DNA from: Glycine soja
Taxonomy: Eukaryota; Streptophyta; Magnoliopsida; Fabales; Fabaceae
Direction: 5' to 3'
Length of the DNA stretch: 64,000 nucleotides
Assembly (NCBI RefSeq): GCF_004193775.1
Contig: NC_041004.1
Span: forward strand, 39,394,411 to 39,458,410
Part shown: positions 33,184-45,425 of the stretch, piece after piece
How positions within the stretch are numbered: the first letter of the stretch is position 1
Layout: every line of letters begins with the position of its first letter
Notes under the pieces: generated by a model
Told to the model about the DNA's origin: nothing
The model's input: only the letters and a program-made list of their open reading frames with translations
Databases searched by the model: none
Made by a program: the position numbers and the translations under genes

Positions 33184-35432
33184 ATAATTTCGGTCTTCTA
33201 AATTCCAATCCCAAACATTTAGGGCAGATCGATTACATCTTGGCTTTCTAATGCCCTAATTCATATTATATAAGCTTATTTTACGTGACCATACAACTTA
33301 ATCTCTTATTCAAGTGACTTTTTGGTGTTATGTAATAGTCATAGCCATACTCATTGTCATGGTTTTATGCTCCGCAAACAATAATTATGATTGCGACATC
33401 AAACTTTTGGGATCTCTTCAAACACATCACAATTGTAATTATGGTCAAATCAAGCACATATGCCCTTATACAATACAGGGTCCTCGTGTCATAATTGTTC
33501 ACTTATACATCTAAATCAGTAATTAGATTACTCATTCCTGTATAAGGGCCCTTTGATGACATAAAGTCCCAATCCAACTCATAATATAAAGAAATTGAAA
33601 ATTTGATGGCTCTGCTGCTCTGCATATGCATATATTGCAGCATTTGGTGTTTTTTCACCTTTACACGTTAATTTTCCTTGCTTTGCCATGACACGAGGCT
33701 CACAAATCACAATGAAAAGAATACGGCCAACGGGTTCCTACCAGCTACCTAGTATAGCATATTTGAAGATAATAGACTTGATTGTAGTTACTTTAAAGCA
33801 GTCGTTTAAGCATATATTTAAATTAAACAAAAAAAAAAACAATCGTTTTTATTAAGTATCAATTCTACAAAAATTTCATATAATGAAAAAACTAATAAAT
33901 ATTTCATCATTTTATTTTATAATAAAATAAATAGAAGTATTAAAAAAGTTTAAAAAATTTACTTTTCAAAATTAAAATTATATTTAAATCAATCACTATT
34001 ATATTCTAGTAATATTCCCCGTTCAATTTGTTACTATCAATTTAATTAGCTGAAGATTACCAACAATTATGTACGGTCATCATAGGGTCATATATGGAAT
34101 GAATAGAAGGTTGGCGACATCACCAAAAAATTCTTATACGGTCTTCAATCTTCATTCAATAACTGTGGTATATGCCCCATGCCTCAGCGGGTGCAAGGAA
34201 AACAGCAATTGCATCATGACCGAAAGTTATTATGGATCAGATGGTATCATGGTTTCGTATTTCTTGTCCTAGAAGGCATCATCTTTGTCTACCTACAACG
34301 TCAACTAGGTAGAAAAACGTATCACGTTTATTTAATGGACCACAAAACTTACGTTACCCATGAATCAGATAGCATCTAATTTCAATTTTCTGATTCCTGG
34401 GGTAACTACGTCAAAGAAATTAACAAGTATTTCTGTGAACAAATGACTTTCCTTTTTGAGGGGGGGAAATTAACCGACAGGTGTATGATTATGTATTAAT
34501 GATTTTAAATAATTCAAAAACTAATTGGATTTGTGATCTAATAACAGAAATTTACTTATAGAAATAATAAAATAATACAGTAAAATATCAATCAATTTTA
34601 AAAACATGTAAAAAGCCAACAAAGATTAATCCAATTGACAAGGAACAAACTCATATTCCAAAAAATTTAATTCCAACTATCAATGTAAAAACTTTGTTGA
34701 AAATTGATCCATAAATACCTTTATAAGCACTCTTTGAGTCCTAAGGCATGCTCTGAGCTTGTGAGTTTTCGGAACCCTACTCACCTAAGTTTTTATGAAT
34801 GAATAAAAAGTACAAATTTTATAAACTTAATTTACTTCATAAGAATTTTTAGCGTGCTTGCTGCCTTTCAAAATTGGAGTAAAATGGGACAATAAGAAGG
34901 CTTCTGAAGTTAGCAAGGCTTAACCCTAATGCAAGTGTTTGTATTAGTTTATTCTATGTTTAAAGAAATTATAATCAAGATTTTTCAAGAGCTTTTTTTC
35001 TTAAACTGCGTTTTTTCTATAATTTAGGGAAATCTAAATGTGTATGAAAAATGAATATTTTAATAACTTTTTGTAAATGTGAAGTGGATGTGACAAGGAA
35101 GATGCCGAGATGTCTCCCAAGTAATTCAAAACTGGCACTAATTCAACTCGAGTACAAAATCAAGCAAATTTGCAAGTTTCACTCATTTCTTTATCCATTA
35201 TAAATATTTCAGTACTTCAGGATTACAACACTAGAAAAAGCTGATACTATACGTCACTTGTATCCAAATTTAGATGGTATCAACTAATACAAAGTGAATG
35301 CCCCGATCAAGACATACTACATACAGAAATATACAAATAAGCCACCTACATGGAATCTGGTGGATCAAATGATGCGATACACAATCAATTTGGAAGTGAT
35401 CCCTATACTATACAAATAGGATGCAACATTAT
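33184..35432. other. Intergenic DNA
   Basis: No gene recognised. Open frames at 33314-33514 and 34069-34379 are short and without motifs. The last few hundred bases before 35433 should include the 3' UTR of the minus-strand F-box gene. Confidence 0.5.
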
Positions 35433-35882
35433 TCATAGACAAATTGAGCTCAATACAGCACTATTAATATCTATAGGGTAATGGAAAGGTGATTTTGCAA
35501 CAAGCGATCTCCATGTCTTCTTTTTTGGGTCATATATTTGAATGAACAGAGTTCCTGCCCTCTTATGTTGTCTGGACCTTCGTGTTTCTGTAAAATCAAC
35601 GACACATAAATGTGTCACTACATAAAGCTCCCCGTCTAACACAACAACACCAAAGGACGAATTGTAAGGAGCTTTTCTTGGCACACGAGACTCGTATAGC
35701 CAACGATTAGAAGACATGTCATATCTACATTCGTCATGAAAAGAAGTCAAAGACAGATTTACAACTTCAGAAGTTTTGGAATTGTAATTAACAAGTAAAC
35801 AAAATGAGCCATCAAGAATGTTGCATGATCACTACTCAAGTAGGTGGATTACAAGCAGTTCAGGAATGCAGGGACTTACAAT

Positions 35883-35917
<35 letters not shown>

Positions 35918-38900
35918 GCACAAGAATCAATTAGGATTAGTGTTTTAATGAATATTAGCCTATTTGTTTATAAGCAAAAGGCCGTTTGCAGTAAGCAAAC
36001 TTGATTTCAACAGCTGAGAAATCATCATGTCGGGAAAATTTTCATGAGTTTCTTATTAAACATCATGAAATTCTTCCACCAAATGGACCTTATACATAAT
36101 ACAAGGGATTAAACAATGTATATCTGTTGGTTAGCATTCCACTTATGGTCTACTAGATGACTCATAAGCAAGCTAAGTAAACAATATAAGTATTTAATTA
36201 TCTCAAAGTGTATTAAAGCAAACCCTTATCATGATTCTTCCTAAACGTTGAATAAATGGAGCTCAAATAGCCTAGCAAGAGGCAGGAACACTCCCCACTA
36301 CATAACCATTGGTCAGTTAAGCAAAACTTTTGACCATGCTTGACTCATTTGTCCATTTTGTCAAGATCCATCAGAGTAAAAAAAAAAACATAATTTTTCA
36401 AGTTCAAAAAATTACAAAAATAGATTGTATGCACATGCAAAAGTTACTGTGCGATTAGAAGCATTTGGCACAAATTTCTATTATCCTATATACGAGTGTC
36501 ATGTCTTCATAATTAGAATTTCATGAGTTTCATATTCAAGTCTTCCAAACTTCAAGGGATAATCAATTTGAATTTCGCAAACATCAGAATAATTTATAAT
36601 TTATTCTACACATTTTACACTTCACACTACAGCATTCATATAACTGCAAATATTTTCTACACTGATTGACAGACACAAGACACAACTATTGACTACACAC
36701 ATAATTTCTTTTCCTAATAACACGTACTTATTGCCAGAAAACCGCAATTGATTATAGTTTATAGAGCCAAGTTTCTAAGTGGTAACATGATGAAAGTAGT
36801 CTAACCACTACCCTTTTGTAACTCGTTAGCTTTAAACCTAAGACCTATACACAACATTAAACCCAAATCTGCATCTGCCCAATCATGATATTATAGGGTA
36901 CATATTAAACAAGACAAATATATTGGACCTAGTAGAATAAGGTTTTGTTGTTGTTGCAAGTAGCTAAACACATGTTTAACAAAGGGTACATATTAATGAC
37001 ACAAGTATCTAAACAGATGTTTTAACAAGTTCAAAACGCAAATAAACAACCCGCATGTACAATACAAGATCACAATTGCAACTACAAGTTTATAGTCATA
37101 GTACATTTAAGGAGTCAAATTTGGGCTCTTTATTCATCAAATCAAAGAAATCTGAAACTTGTCTTTTTCCCTATGTCATTTAATTATTTTGCTTGACAAT
37201 ATTTTAAGATCATGTAATGTGTATGAGCCTTATAACAAGACAAAGGCCTCCAACAGTCTAACCTACCAAAGACAAGACAAGCCTTCTGTGAAAACAAATG
37301 CTTCTAGGTTCTAACTACTAAAGACAAACCAAGTGCCAGCAAGAAATGACAGAGGACATAAATAGAGAAATACAGCTCAGAAACAATAGCTGCAACCAGG
37401 AAAACCAACACTCAGTTCAGTTCAAGTAACACAAACTGGGAAACCCAGCAGAGAACACATGAACAACAAAACACACAAACCAGAAACAGGGGAATAAAAA
37501 AACCAAAAAATTCAGTCTAGAAGTCCCACATCCCGAAAATATTGATCAAAGTTACATCATCACCCATCTCAAATTATCAATTACACTCCGTTGTTGAGCT
37601 GAAGTAACACAGCACCATAGGCTACCCAAGGACACACTCCACTTCAGTCTCGTAGTTTTTGAAAGGGGCATGAATTTGAAAGGAAAAGGTGAAATTCGGT
37701 TCGAGTACGCTGAACTGGGTGATTTAAGTTGAAGTGTGTGAGTTTTGGTGGGCTGGACGTGGTATTATTTTGTTCTGCCCAATCCACTAACAAGCTTTTG
37801 GTACAAAATTTGAGAATAGCTAGAAATGAAGATTCAGTGATCTTTTAAAAGTAAGATATGATTGTGTTCTTAACTGTGAATAGGATCACAGAATCTGACA
37901 CAACATGGAATAAGACTTTGACTACCATGCACCAAACAAGTGCCTAAAACGAATTTCTTAGAAGAAAATCTACAACTAACACGTATAATTGACAGCTCAA
38001 GCTTAACAAAAAAGGGAAGAAGCACGCATATCAAGCACAAACTTGTCCAACAAACAACACAACAAAGCATACTGACATAGTAAAATCATTATCCATGAAT
38101 AAAACTTGAAACGCACATTAAGAACTAGTTTAAATCAAAAGCCAAGATGATTATGCCACTCCACTTATCAAACCTTTTTCCTTTTAAGAGAACAGCCTAA
38201 ACATCTAACACACTTGTTCCAATTCTAATCAGCAAAACCATAATACAAAACAACACAAAGAATGACCCCCCAATAGTAAGTAAGCCAACCAGCCTCCTTT
38301 CTTTTCACAACATCAAAATTCAACAATAACAACCAGAATAATCTAATCAATGTAATGTAATGCACAAGCATAAGCACAAACTCAAGAGCCATCAATTACC
38401 AATAGCAATTAATTAATTAAGCATAAAAATACCTCAAAATCTCATTGGCATCAAGCATGAAAAGCATGGGGCATCCATTATCATCAACCACAACAATCTT
38501 CCCAACCCTGACCCTCTCCCCATTCCCCCACATATCCCCAACCTCTCTCCACGCGCCACTCTCCACTCCCATCACCACCGCATCCCTATAATACTCATCC
38601 ACCGGAAACACCCCGGAAATCGTCCTCGACGCGCCGTACCCCCCCATCACCCAGAACTCCCTCCCCTCCCCTCCGACAAACCCGACACACCCGGCGCGAA
38701 ACCCGGGAAGATTCTCCATCGGCACCCACCGGTCTCTCCCCACCTCATACCGCTCCGCCGACCGAATCCTCGACCCGGCCGCCCCGAACATCGTATGCCT
38801 CGAACCCCCGCCGGCCACATAAATGCTCCCGCCGGCCGGCACCACCGCGCAGGCGAAGCTCCCCCTGGGAGACAGCATTGGGGCGCGTGGCTCCCACGAG

Positions 38901-39486
38901 AAGTCGTGGAAGTTGAACCTGAACGGGAGATATAAGGTTGGTTTAGTGATAAAAGAAGAAGGTATGGAGAGAGAGAGGTCGGATTCGAATCTCCAGTAAC
39001 AAAAACTAACAATACTAATGACTAACATTTGCCCATAAAAAAAAAAAAAAAAAAACTGAACCTGAACGTGGCGGAGGACGGGGAAGGGCGATCGATGGGG
39101 AAGGAGCGCGTGTCGAAGAGGGACCCACCAAGGACATAGAGGTGGGGCCCGACGGAGACAGCGGCGAAGTTGCAGAGGCCGTACACGTGGGGGCTGCAGG
39201 GCATGGGAGGGAGCGGGCACCACGCGAGCGAGTTCGGATCGAAGAGAAAGGGTGAAGCGAGTGAAGGATCTTGCGGGAAGATGCAGAGAAGGTGGTTACG
39301 TTTGTTCAGCGAGGCTAAGAACGATTTCGAGGAGAGGAGCAGTTTCCATGATTTGCATGTCGCTTTGAGCCTCCCGTGGTGGGAGTAGGGGACCTTCGAG
39401 AGGATCGACGCCGCTACGTCGTTTGGGAGACCAGGGATTAGCGTCGCGCCACCGCCACCGCCGCCGCTGTCCCAATCGGAATTCAT
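35433..39486 (-). CDS. F-box/kelch-repeat protein, three exons
   Basis: Predicted product 400 aa. Exon 1 is 39486-39062, exon 2 is 38918-38433, exon 3 is 35724-35433 (425+486+292 = 1,203 nt, in frame). Residues about 16-60 are an F-box (LIPGLPNDVAASILSKVPY, then RLKATCKSWKLLLSSKSFL), which would bind SKP1 in an SCF ubiquitin ligase. Kelch-type blades follow: LYVLGGS, IYVAGGG with SAERYEVGRDRW, FWVMGGYG, then across the second intron MLDANEILR|YDMSSNRW and GELYVVTHL, giving a substrate-binding propeller. Intron 2 (38432-35725) has GAG|GTATTT and a T-rich ACGAATGTAG acceptor. Intron 1 (39061-38919) is a SINE plus one target-duplication copy, with CAG|GTTCAG and TTCAG|GTT sites. Without splicing there, the frame stops soon after the SINE poly-T at 39022. 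The F-box text is close to my recollection of Arabidopsis OR23-type proteins; no symbol assigned. The substrate is unknown. Codon use is GC-rich at the 5' end. Confidence 0.85.
35885..35916. repeat. Poly(G) tract of 32 bases (poly-C in the F-box transcript)
   Basis: A pure G homopolymer inside intron 2 of the F-box gene, about 160 bp upstream of the exon 3 acceptor. Long G runs are rare in AT-rich plant DNA; it may be G-quadruplex-forming, length-unstable, or a sequencing artefact. Confidence 0.9.
35933..38400 (-). other. Body of intron 2 of the F-box gene
   Basis: About 2.4 kb without coding potential, richer in A and C on the plus strand (T and G in the transcript), as expected for a transcribed plant intron. 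No embedded gene or transposon recognised. Confidence 0.6.
38926..39056 (+). mobile_element. tRNA-derived SINE inserted in the F-box gene
   Basis: A 131-bp insert flanked by a perfect 12-bp direct repeat TGAACCTGAACG (38914-38925 and 39057-39068). On the plus strand it has a polymerase III A box (TGGTTTAGTGATA, about 38940), a B box (GGTCGGATTCGAATCTCC, about 38978) and an A-tail of about 19 A ending near 39055. It is antisense to the gene. The SINE plus one repeat copy is 143 bp, not a multiple of three, so unspliced it would break the F-box frame. Confidence 0.85.
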
Positions 39487-42400
39487 GTTCGGTTAATTGG
39501 TTTGTGGTTTTGTTGTCAACGCTGCGCGCGTTTGCATTGCCGTGTTCGTTTGTTTTCTACTATATGCTTCACTTTGTATTGAGGAGCAAAAAGATAAAAC
39601 ACTTTTTTTTTGGGGTTTTCTTTTTTAGCAAGACAGTGGGATGGGATGGGATGGGAGTCGGAATGGAACCAACAGTTGGACCTTTCTATGTTCCATCTAA
39701 GGTTGTGTCTCATAACTCTTCTTATGCGTGTCTGTGTTTTTACATGTTGGTTTTTTTAGGACAAATATCAATGATTAATTTGTTAACGAAAACGATTGAA
39801 TTTGTGATTTTTTTAATCATTTAATCAATTTTATATTTTCAATTTTTGCATAGAATTGATTGATAACTTAATTTAAGGTTTATAAAATGTTACCTAAAAT
39901 TATGTAAGTATAAGATAGTTTATTAAATTTATAGAAAACTGTTTAAATTTTAGTATTTTATTATTTTTGAAACAAATCGACAAAAAGATATTGTTGTTTA
40001 TAGAAACTTCAAAAAACTATGAAAAGAAAAGTTTGTCTTAATTAAGATAAAAAAAATATATTCAGGCACAATATTTATATTGATTTATCCTATAACATGA
40101 AGTTGTTCGCCCTTATTATTAGAATATCTAGCTATTTCAATACAAATATTGTATTTTTTTAATCATTGAAATAACTATATTTTCTATCCAGAAAAAAATC
40201 TAGTTATTTCAATGATTGAAAAATACAATATTCTCATTTTTTATAAGTTCTTATAGACTCATGTAGAAATACTCTTTTTAACAAGTTTCTTCTAAGAAAA
40301 AGAAAATAAAATTATCCTCGTCCAATAATAACCTTTAATTAAATAATCGATGGTTGATATTGTATTTAATTTTATATTTTATTATATATGTATTTGAATT
40401 TATAGCAATTAATTTATAATCATTGATTGAAAAAATCAACGAAGTCAAGTGTATTTTATGCTTTAAAGTGCATATTTTTACTTTTAAATAGTCAAATCTT
40501 ATTCTCTAAAGTTCACATTATTATTTTATAATAGCCAAATCCTGACAATAAAAAATATATAATTGTTCTTTATCTCTTACTATATACTATTCACACAAAA
40601 AAAAAAAAAAACTCTTACTATATACTTAATTAGAAATAATGTACGATAGGTAATTAGGATCGCATCAGCAAAAAAGGTAATTAGGATCGGAGTTAATGCA
40701 AATTCTTTTATTCAATTAAAAGCAATGGGTGTTTCATTATCTTTATTTATAAATTGTTCTTCTTGAGAGATCTTTAGACCTTGAGGGTGCTTATTCTAAA
40801 AATATGAACGCTTGATGCATTTATTCATTTTACTGCATATTTAATTATCCTGAATGTAGTCATTGTATCTAAAAAATCTGTGTTACTTTTGTTCCTCTGG
40901 TTGACAATAGGTAGAATATTCCATTGTTCATGTGACAAGTTAACTTTTTTCCAATGCTTAGGACTGATAGATATTTTGTCCAACAACAGAGAAATGTTCA
41001 ACGATCCTAAAATGAGATAGTTTAGTCATCGCAAGATGTAGTCTTCATATTGTTGTCACTTGTCACATATAGTCTTAATTAATTAGGAAAATTTCTCACG
41101 AGATTGTATATCTTTCTAGCAGATGAACTATCACAATATGATCCTTGTACACTTGAGAGTATATATATACCTATTAGCATATTTTGTTGTCAAACATTAA
41201 AACCATAAGGTTAAACTTATAGTTCACTGCACTTGTTGCTGGAAGGCAACTAGTGTTATGATGCACGAGCAAAGACTTGCAATCTATCATCTCCTTCCAA
41301 ATTGCTCCTTAACACGCCCAGGATTGGTTCTTATTATGTTGGCCGTGGATGCTGTTGGAGTACGTAGCGCATATATTCTTGCACATTTTGTTTTTGCCCT
41401 TGCTATTTTTTTTTTTCTTTTTGTCTTTCTTGTCTCCATTTACCTAAACAAAAAACTAGTATTTTTTTTCCCATGAAGGTTAAACCATCTTTTCCTTAAC
41501 AATCATTAATACAAAAATCACTTTTTAGATTGATGATCTACTTTTATTCATAGAAAAAACATATGTAGTACGAGGTTAGTTGTGACATTTTTTTAATATT
41601 TGGATGAACATTCTAGATTAGTTACAAAAGAAATGACCGAAAAAAACACTTTCCAAATTGATTAGTTAGCAACCAATTTAAAATGTTAATAACCAATAAG
41701 AATTATACCACATAATGCCATAGCCAATTAGGTCATATATTTAAACAAAGGATAAAAAACTTGTGTAAGATAGAATTCTTAATCCCCTAAATTTAACAAT
41801 TTTTCAAGTTTTGAATATAGTACATGAGAGGATGTAGACCGACATTACGGTGTTACAACTACCACATTTAGGTCTCTTTTTTAGTATAGGAATGCTCAAT
41901 TTTAGATATTGAAAATAGTTTATATTGAAAAAGTTAAGAAAAATTCTTAAAAACACTTTTATTTGTAAAAAAAAAAGTTTTTGAAAAGACTCCCGTTGAA
42001 GAATGACGGATAAAAATGTTCTTGTTCAATATTGTTGTTCTAATTATATATATAGATGGATAAAAATTAATTTTAATTTATTTAAAATTATCGAGAATAT
42101 TATTCTTGGAGTAGTTTTTTGTGTTTTTGAGGTCAGGGAACTTTGTGAGAAGTTTTAAAATCTCTGCAGCCTGAATTGCCTAGGGGCTCATCTGTCACTA
42201 CCTAGTCTGGGGGACTATTTCAGTCACGCCATTTATATTCTGCATTCCCATTATTACATGGGATACCTTTGATTGAATTTTAGAAAATCTATTTTAGAAT
42301 AAAAATTTACATTTTAAAATAAATTTTTCGGGGAATGTAATAAAAGGTGTAGGATGTAATAATATTAGTGCAGGATATAATAGCCTTTGGTCATGTAAGC

Positions 42401-42516
42401 TTTTTTTTTTTTTCTTTTTGGGCGTTTGTTGGGCCTAAATGGACAACATTTGACTTATCAGATCAAATTGCTATTGGTATCATTTCATTTGTTATTGGTC
42501 CCTATCAAGGGACTAA
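39487..42516. other. Intergenic DNA upstream of the F-box gene
   Basis: The first 300-400 bp are the probable promoter and leader of the minus-strand F-box gene. Beyond that there is AT-rich DNA with no gene recognised. The frames at 39423-39824 and 41258-41476 overlap low-complexity or promoter DNA and have no family likeness. Confidence 0.5.
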
Positions 42517-42594
42517 TCCCTTTTTCTATTCTTATTGTTCTTCCCACAAAATTAGTCCCTTTTTCTATTCTTATTGTTCTTCCCACAAAATTAT
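42517..42594. repeat. Direct tandem duplication, 39 bp x 2
   Basis: The 39-bp unit beginning TCCCTTTTTCTATTCTTATT is repeated perfectly head to tail at 42517-42555 and 42556-42594. Confidence 0.9.
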
Positions 42595-42599
42595 AATTT

Positions 42600-43100
42600 T
42601 GTTGCACAATCATTTTCCTATCTCCTTTATTATAATAAAATCATGATTCTATTATAAAATATACAACAAAATCACGAACTTGTTGTTTTCTTTGGCATCC
42701 CCTTAACACAATAAAATCATGATTTTATTGAGATAAAAAATAATAATAAAATCACAATTCTATTGTATTTTTTTTTATAAAAGATTATGCTTTATGATTT
42801 AAAGGGGGGACAATGGAACTACAATTCTATTGAATTATTTTTTAAAAAAAATATGTTTGTAAAATGGAATCATGATTTTATAATATCTTTTGATTAAACT
42901 CACAATGAAATTGTGATTCCATTGTCTATTCTAATGAAACACACAATGAAATTATGTTTTGTTGTGATTTTCTAAACCCAAAAAAAATAAGTAACAAAAT
43001 TGTGATTTCGTTACCTATTTTTCCAGAATAAAATATAAACATAATTGAGATTTCATTGTAGATTGTCTGCAACAAAATCACCATTACATTGAACACAAAT
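42600..43100. repeat. Degenerate array of palindromic AATCATGATTTTATT-type motifs
   Basis: Variants of AAAATCATGATTTTATT, CAATGAAATTGTGATT and ACAAAATCACGA recur about every 30-60 bp in both orientations across 500 bp (for example near 42640, 42715, 42755, 42865, 42905, 42950, 42998). It looks like an old short-unit satellite or the inside of a decayed inverted-repeat element. Confidence 0.55.
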
Positions 43101-43423
43101 TAGTGAAATAAAAAGGGTACCTCAGAGAAGTTGGAGAAGGAGAGGAAAAAGGATTAGACGTGGGGTTGGGAACTGAAGGAGGAGGATTGGGAAGGAGTGG
43201 AGTTATGGAAGGGAAGGAGAAGATTTGGGGAAGAGAGAAAAGGGAGGGGTGTCAAGAAGGAGGGCACAAGGAAAAGGAGAGTTCAAAATTTGAAATAAGG
43301 AATAAAATAAGATTTTCACAAAGAGGTATAGGGGTCAAAAGCAAATTGTGTAAAAGTCGATATAGTAGTTTCCTATCACACTAGTGTAGAGACTAACTTT
43401 TTTTAAAAGAAGTTGACGATTAA

Positions 43424-43767
43424 TGATAGGGAAATAAGATAAGGAAAACTGGTTTCGAGGACCAGTGCCTCCAGAAGAAAGAAGGAAGGAAAGTAATTGT
43501 ATTTTCATTGATGATGTTGTTATTAAATAGTCTTATTTATACTGAATTCTCAATAACAGAATTTGTCTTTTTGTGTTATAGAATATCTGAAATTAGTTAA
43601 GCTTGTCTCCCCCTAAACGAACAGCATCATTCCAGCAGGATACGTTGTACCATCTTGCTTTTCTTTCATACGTAGTCCTTGAGGTAAGCAGGCCTTGTAA
43701 TTGTTCTTTTGGTCTTGCCTTATGATTGCACCTCTGTTCTGCAACTTGCTTCTTTGTTGCACTATCA
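43424..43767 (-). repeat. 3' LTR of the gypsy element (left)
   Basis: 344 bp, flanked by TGATAG ... CTATCA. Shares with the right LTR TTGTATTTTCATTGATGATG, ATTCCAGCAGGATACGTTG and CATCTTGCTTTTCTTTCATA. Numerous substitutions between the two LTRs mean the insertion is not recent. Confidence 0.9.
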
Positions 43768-44066
43768 CTCTTCGGCCCTTGCAGAATCACCTTGTCCTCA
43801 AGGTGATAATCTCTTTACAATTGATCTCATTCTTCCCATGATGTGTCATTAGGGGATAACCTCTGCCATTGCACTAGAACTTTCCAAGGACTCTAAGCCA
43901 ATGACGAAGACTTGCGGTAATCCAAAATGGCCAGAGGAGAGATGATGGGTTGATCCTGAATGAAATCACTGGGTAATTGAACCACTTCATTGAGCTCTGG
44001 TGATCCTCAAAATGGTTTCAACACTGAGCAATGGAAGACAGGGTGTATGCGGGCTTCTTCGGGAAG

Positions 44067-45151
44067 TTACAAGCGATATGCCACCGCGCCAATGCGCTCA
44101 ACAATTTGAAAGGGCCCATAAAATCTTTTAGCCAATTTGCCATGCACCGCGTTTAGAACTTTGACCGAGAGTTGGCGGTGAGGTCTCAGTTTGAGTAAAA
44201 CCCAATCTCCCATTTGATAGGCTACCTCATGCTGCTTAGCATTTGCAAAATGTTTCATAGCGGTTTGTGCCTTTAGGAGTTTCTTTCGAATGCCCTGGAA
44301 GATTTCTTCTCTGTCCTTCAACATGTCGTCAACAACATCTAGTTTAGATGAACCCATGATATATTCTAGAAAATTGAATGGTTTACGCCCAAAGGTGATC
44401 TCATAAGGGGTTTATCTTGTTCCCATGTTCTAGGAAGTGTTATGAGACCACTCAACCCAGAGGAGGAGCTTGCCCCACGTTCTTAGCCTACGGTGCACAA
44501 AAGCACGAAGATATTACTCTATGACCCTGTTTAGCACCTCTATTTGACCATGACTCTGTGGATGGTATGCGGGGCTCATTCTTAACTGTGCCACTGAGTT
44601 GGAATAGCTCCTGCCAACTTATTGACGAGCAGAGGGTCCCTATCGGAGACCAGGCTTCGTGGTAACCCATGAATCTTTCCAACGATGCCCATGAACAGAG
44701 AGGCCACTACATGAGTTGTATGTGAGGAAGGCAACATGCCCAGATGGATACCTTTGGAGAAGCGGTCGACAACTACAAGGATGACCAAATTGTCATGATA
44801 AGGGGGAAATCCAGTGATGAAGTCGAGGGAGAGATCCTCCCAGGGATGATGAGGCACTGGAAGGGGGCACAACAGTCCCGCCATCTTCTTGGTTTCATAC
44901 TTGGTGTGTTGGAAATTGACACACTGAGCCACGAATTGTGCTACATCGTCACGAAGGCCAGGCCAACATAAATTTTCAGATATGCGAGCTACTGTTTTTG
45001 CGACGCCCATGTGTCCACCTGTAGGAGTAGAGTGATACTTAGTGAGCAGGGTGGGAATCATCGAGAGTCCTCGTGGTAACCAAATACGTCTCTTCTTGAT
45101 GATTAGATTGTGAGCAATTATGGAGTCTGGGTGTGACGCCGGCGAATTCAT
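44067..45151 (-). pseudogene. Integrase region of the gypsy element
   Basis: Minus strand from 45151. HSTPTGGHMGVAKTVARI and LCWPGLRDDVAQFVAQCV are the integrase zinc-binding domain, with the second Cys of the C-x2-C pair replaced by Phe. LSLDFITGFP carries the first catalytic Asp, LVSDRDPLL the second, and MSPAYHPQSHGQIEVLNRV (another frame, about 44595-44530) the Glu, with Asp-to-His in the usual QSDGQTE. A frameshift lies near 44582. The frame 44357-44067 (LKAQTAMKHFANAKQHEV, VLLKLRPHRQ, RFYGPFQIVERIGAVAYRL) is the C-terminal DNA-binding part. Confidence 0.85.
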
Positions 45152-45179
45152 AATAGCTTGTCAGTGTTGCAGGTAGTTA

Positions 45180-45425
45180 GGGCACTTTTCTAATTGTCTG
45201 CAAAGTTCTTCAATAAAGGTGAGGCAAGGAACAAAAAGGGTCATTAGTGAATGGGGATAGTGCCGAAGAAGAAAAGGGCACTTTGATTTATCGAAGATGG
45301 ATTTGTTACAGGGCTACCACCAAATCATTAGTCAACACAGAACCTCCGGAGAAGAAAGGAACATAAAGGGTCATTAGTCAACACAGAACCTCCGCAACCC
45401 ATCCTACTTCTTCACCAATAGTACC
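45180..45425 (-). other. Scar where reverse transcriptase and RNase H were deleted, with a 24-bp internal repeat
   Basis: Only about 250 bp separate the beginning of RT from integrase, where more than 1 kb is expected. A 24-bp stretch (TCATTAGTCAACACAGAACC plus CTCCG-type end) is repeated 46 bp apart at 45325-45348 and 45371-45394. In the RT frame it would encode a mutated RRFCVD, likely the remnant of the conserved WRFCVDY motif. This suggests repeated small rearrangements at the deletion point. Confidence 0.6.

Noticed and set aside
34069..34379. Two overlapping short frames with a Cys pair (PCLSGCKENSNC)
   Set aside because: No signal peptide, no conserved family and no supporting splice sites; probably chance.
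38417..39223. A 268-codon frame running through the SINE and into intron 2
   Set aside because: Its first part is off-frame relative to the F-box exon and its end (RYFYA) is intron; the spliced model gives continuous kelch motifs instead.
38647..39388. Open frames on either strand overlapping the F-box exons (38647-39012 minus, 39170-39388 plus)
   Set aside because: Alternative frames of the GC-rich F-box/kelch coding sequence with no motif.
43160..43384. Gly/Lys/Glu-rich 74-codon frame beside the LTR
   Set aside because: Produced by a purine-rich low-complexity stretch (GGAGAAGGAGAGGAA-like), not by a protein family.
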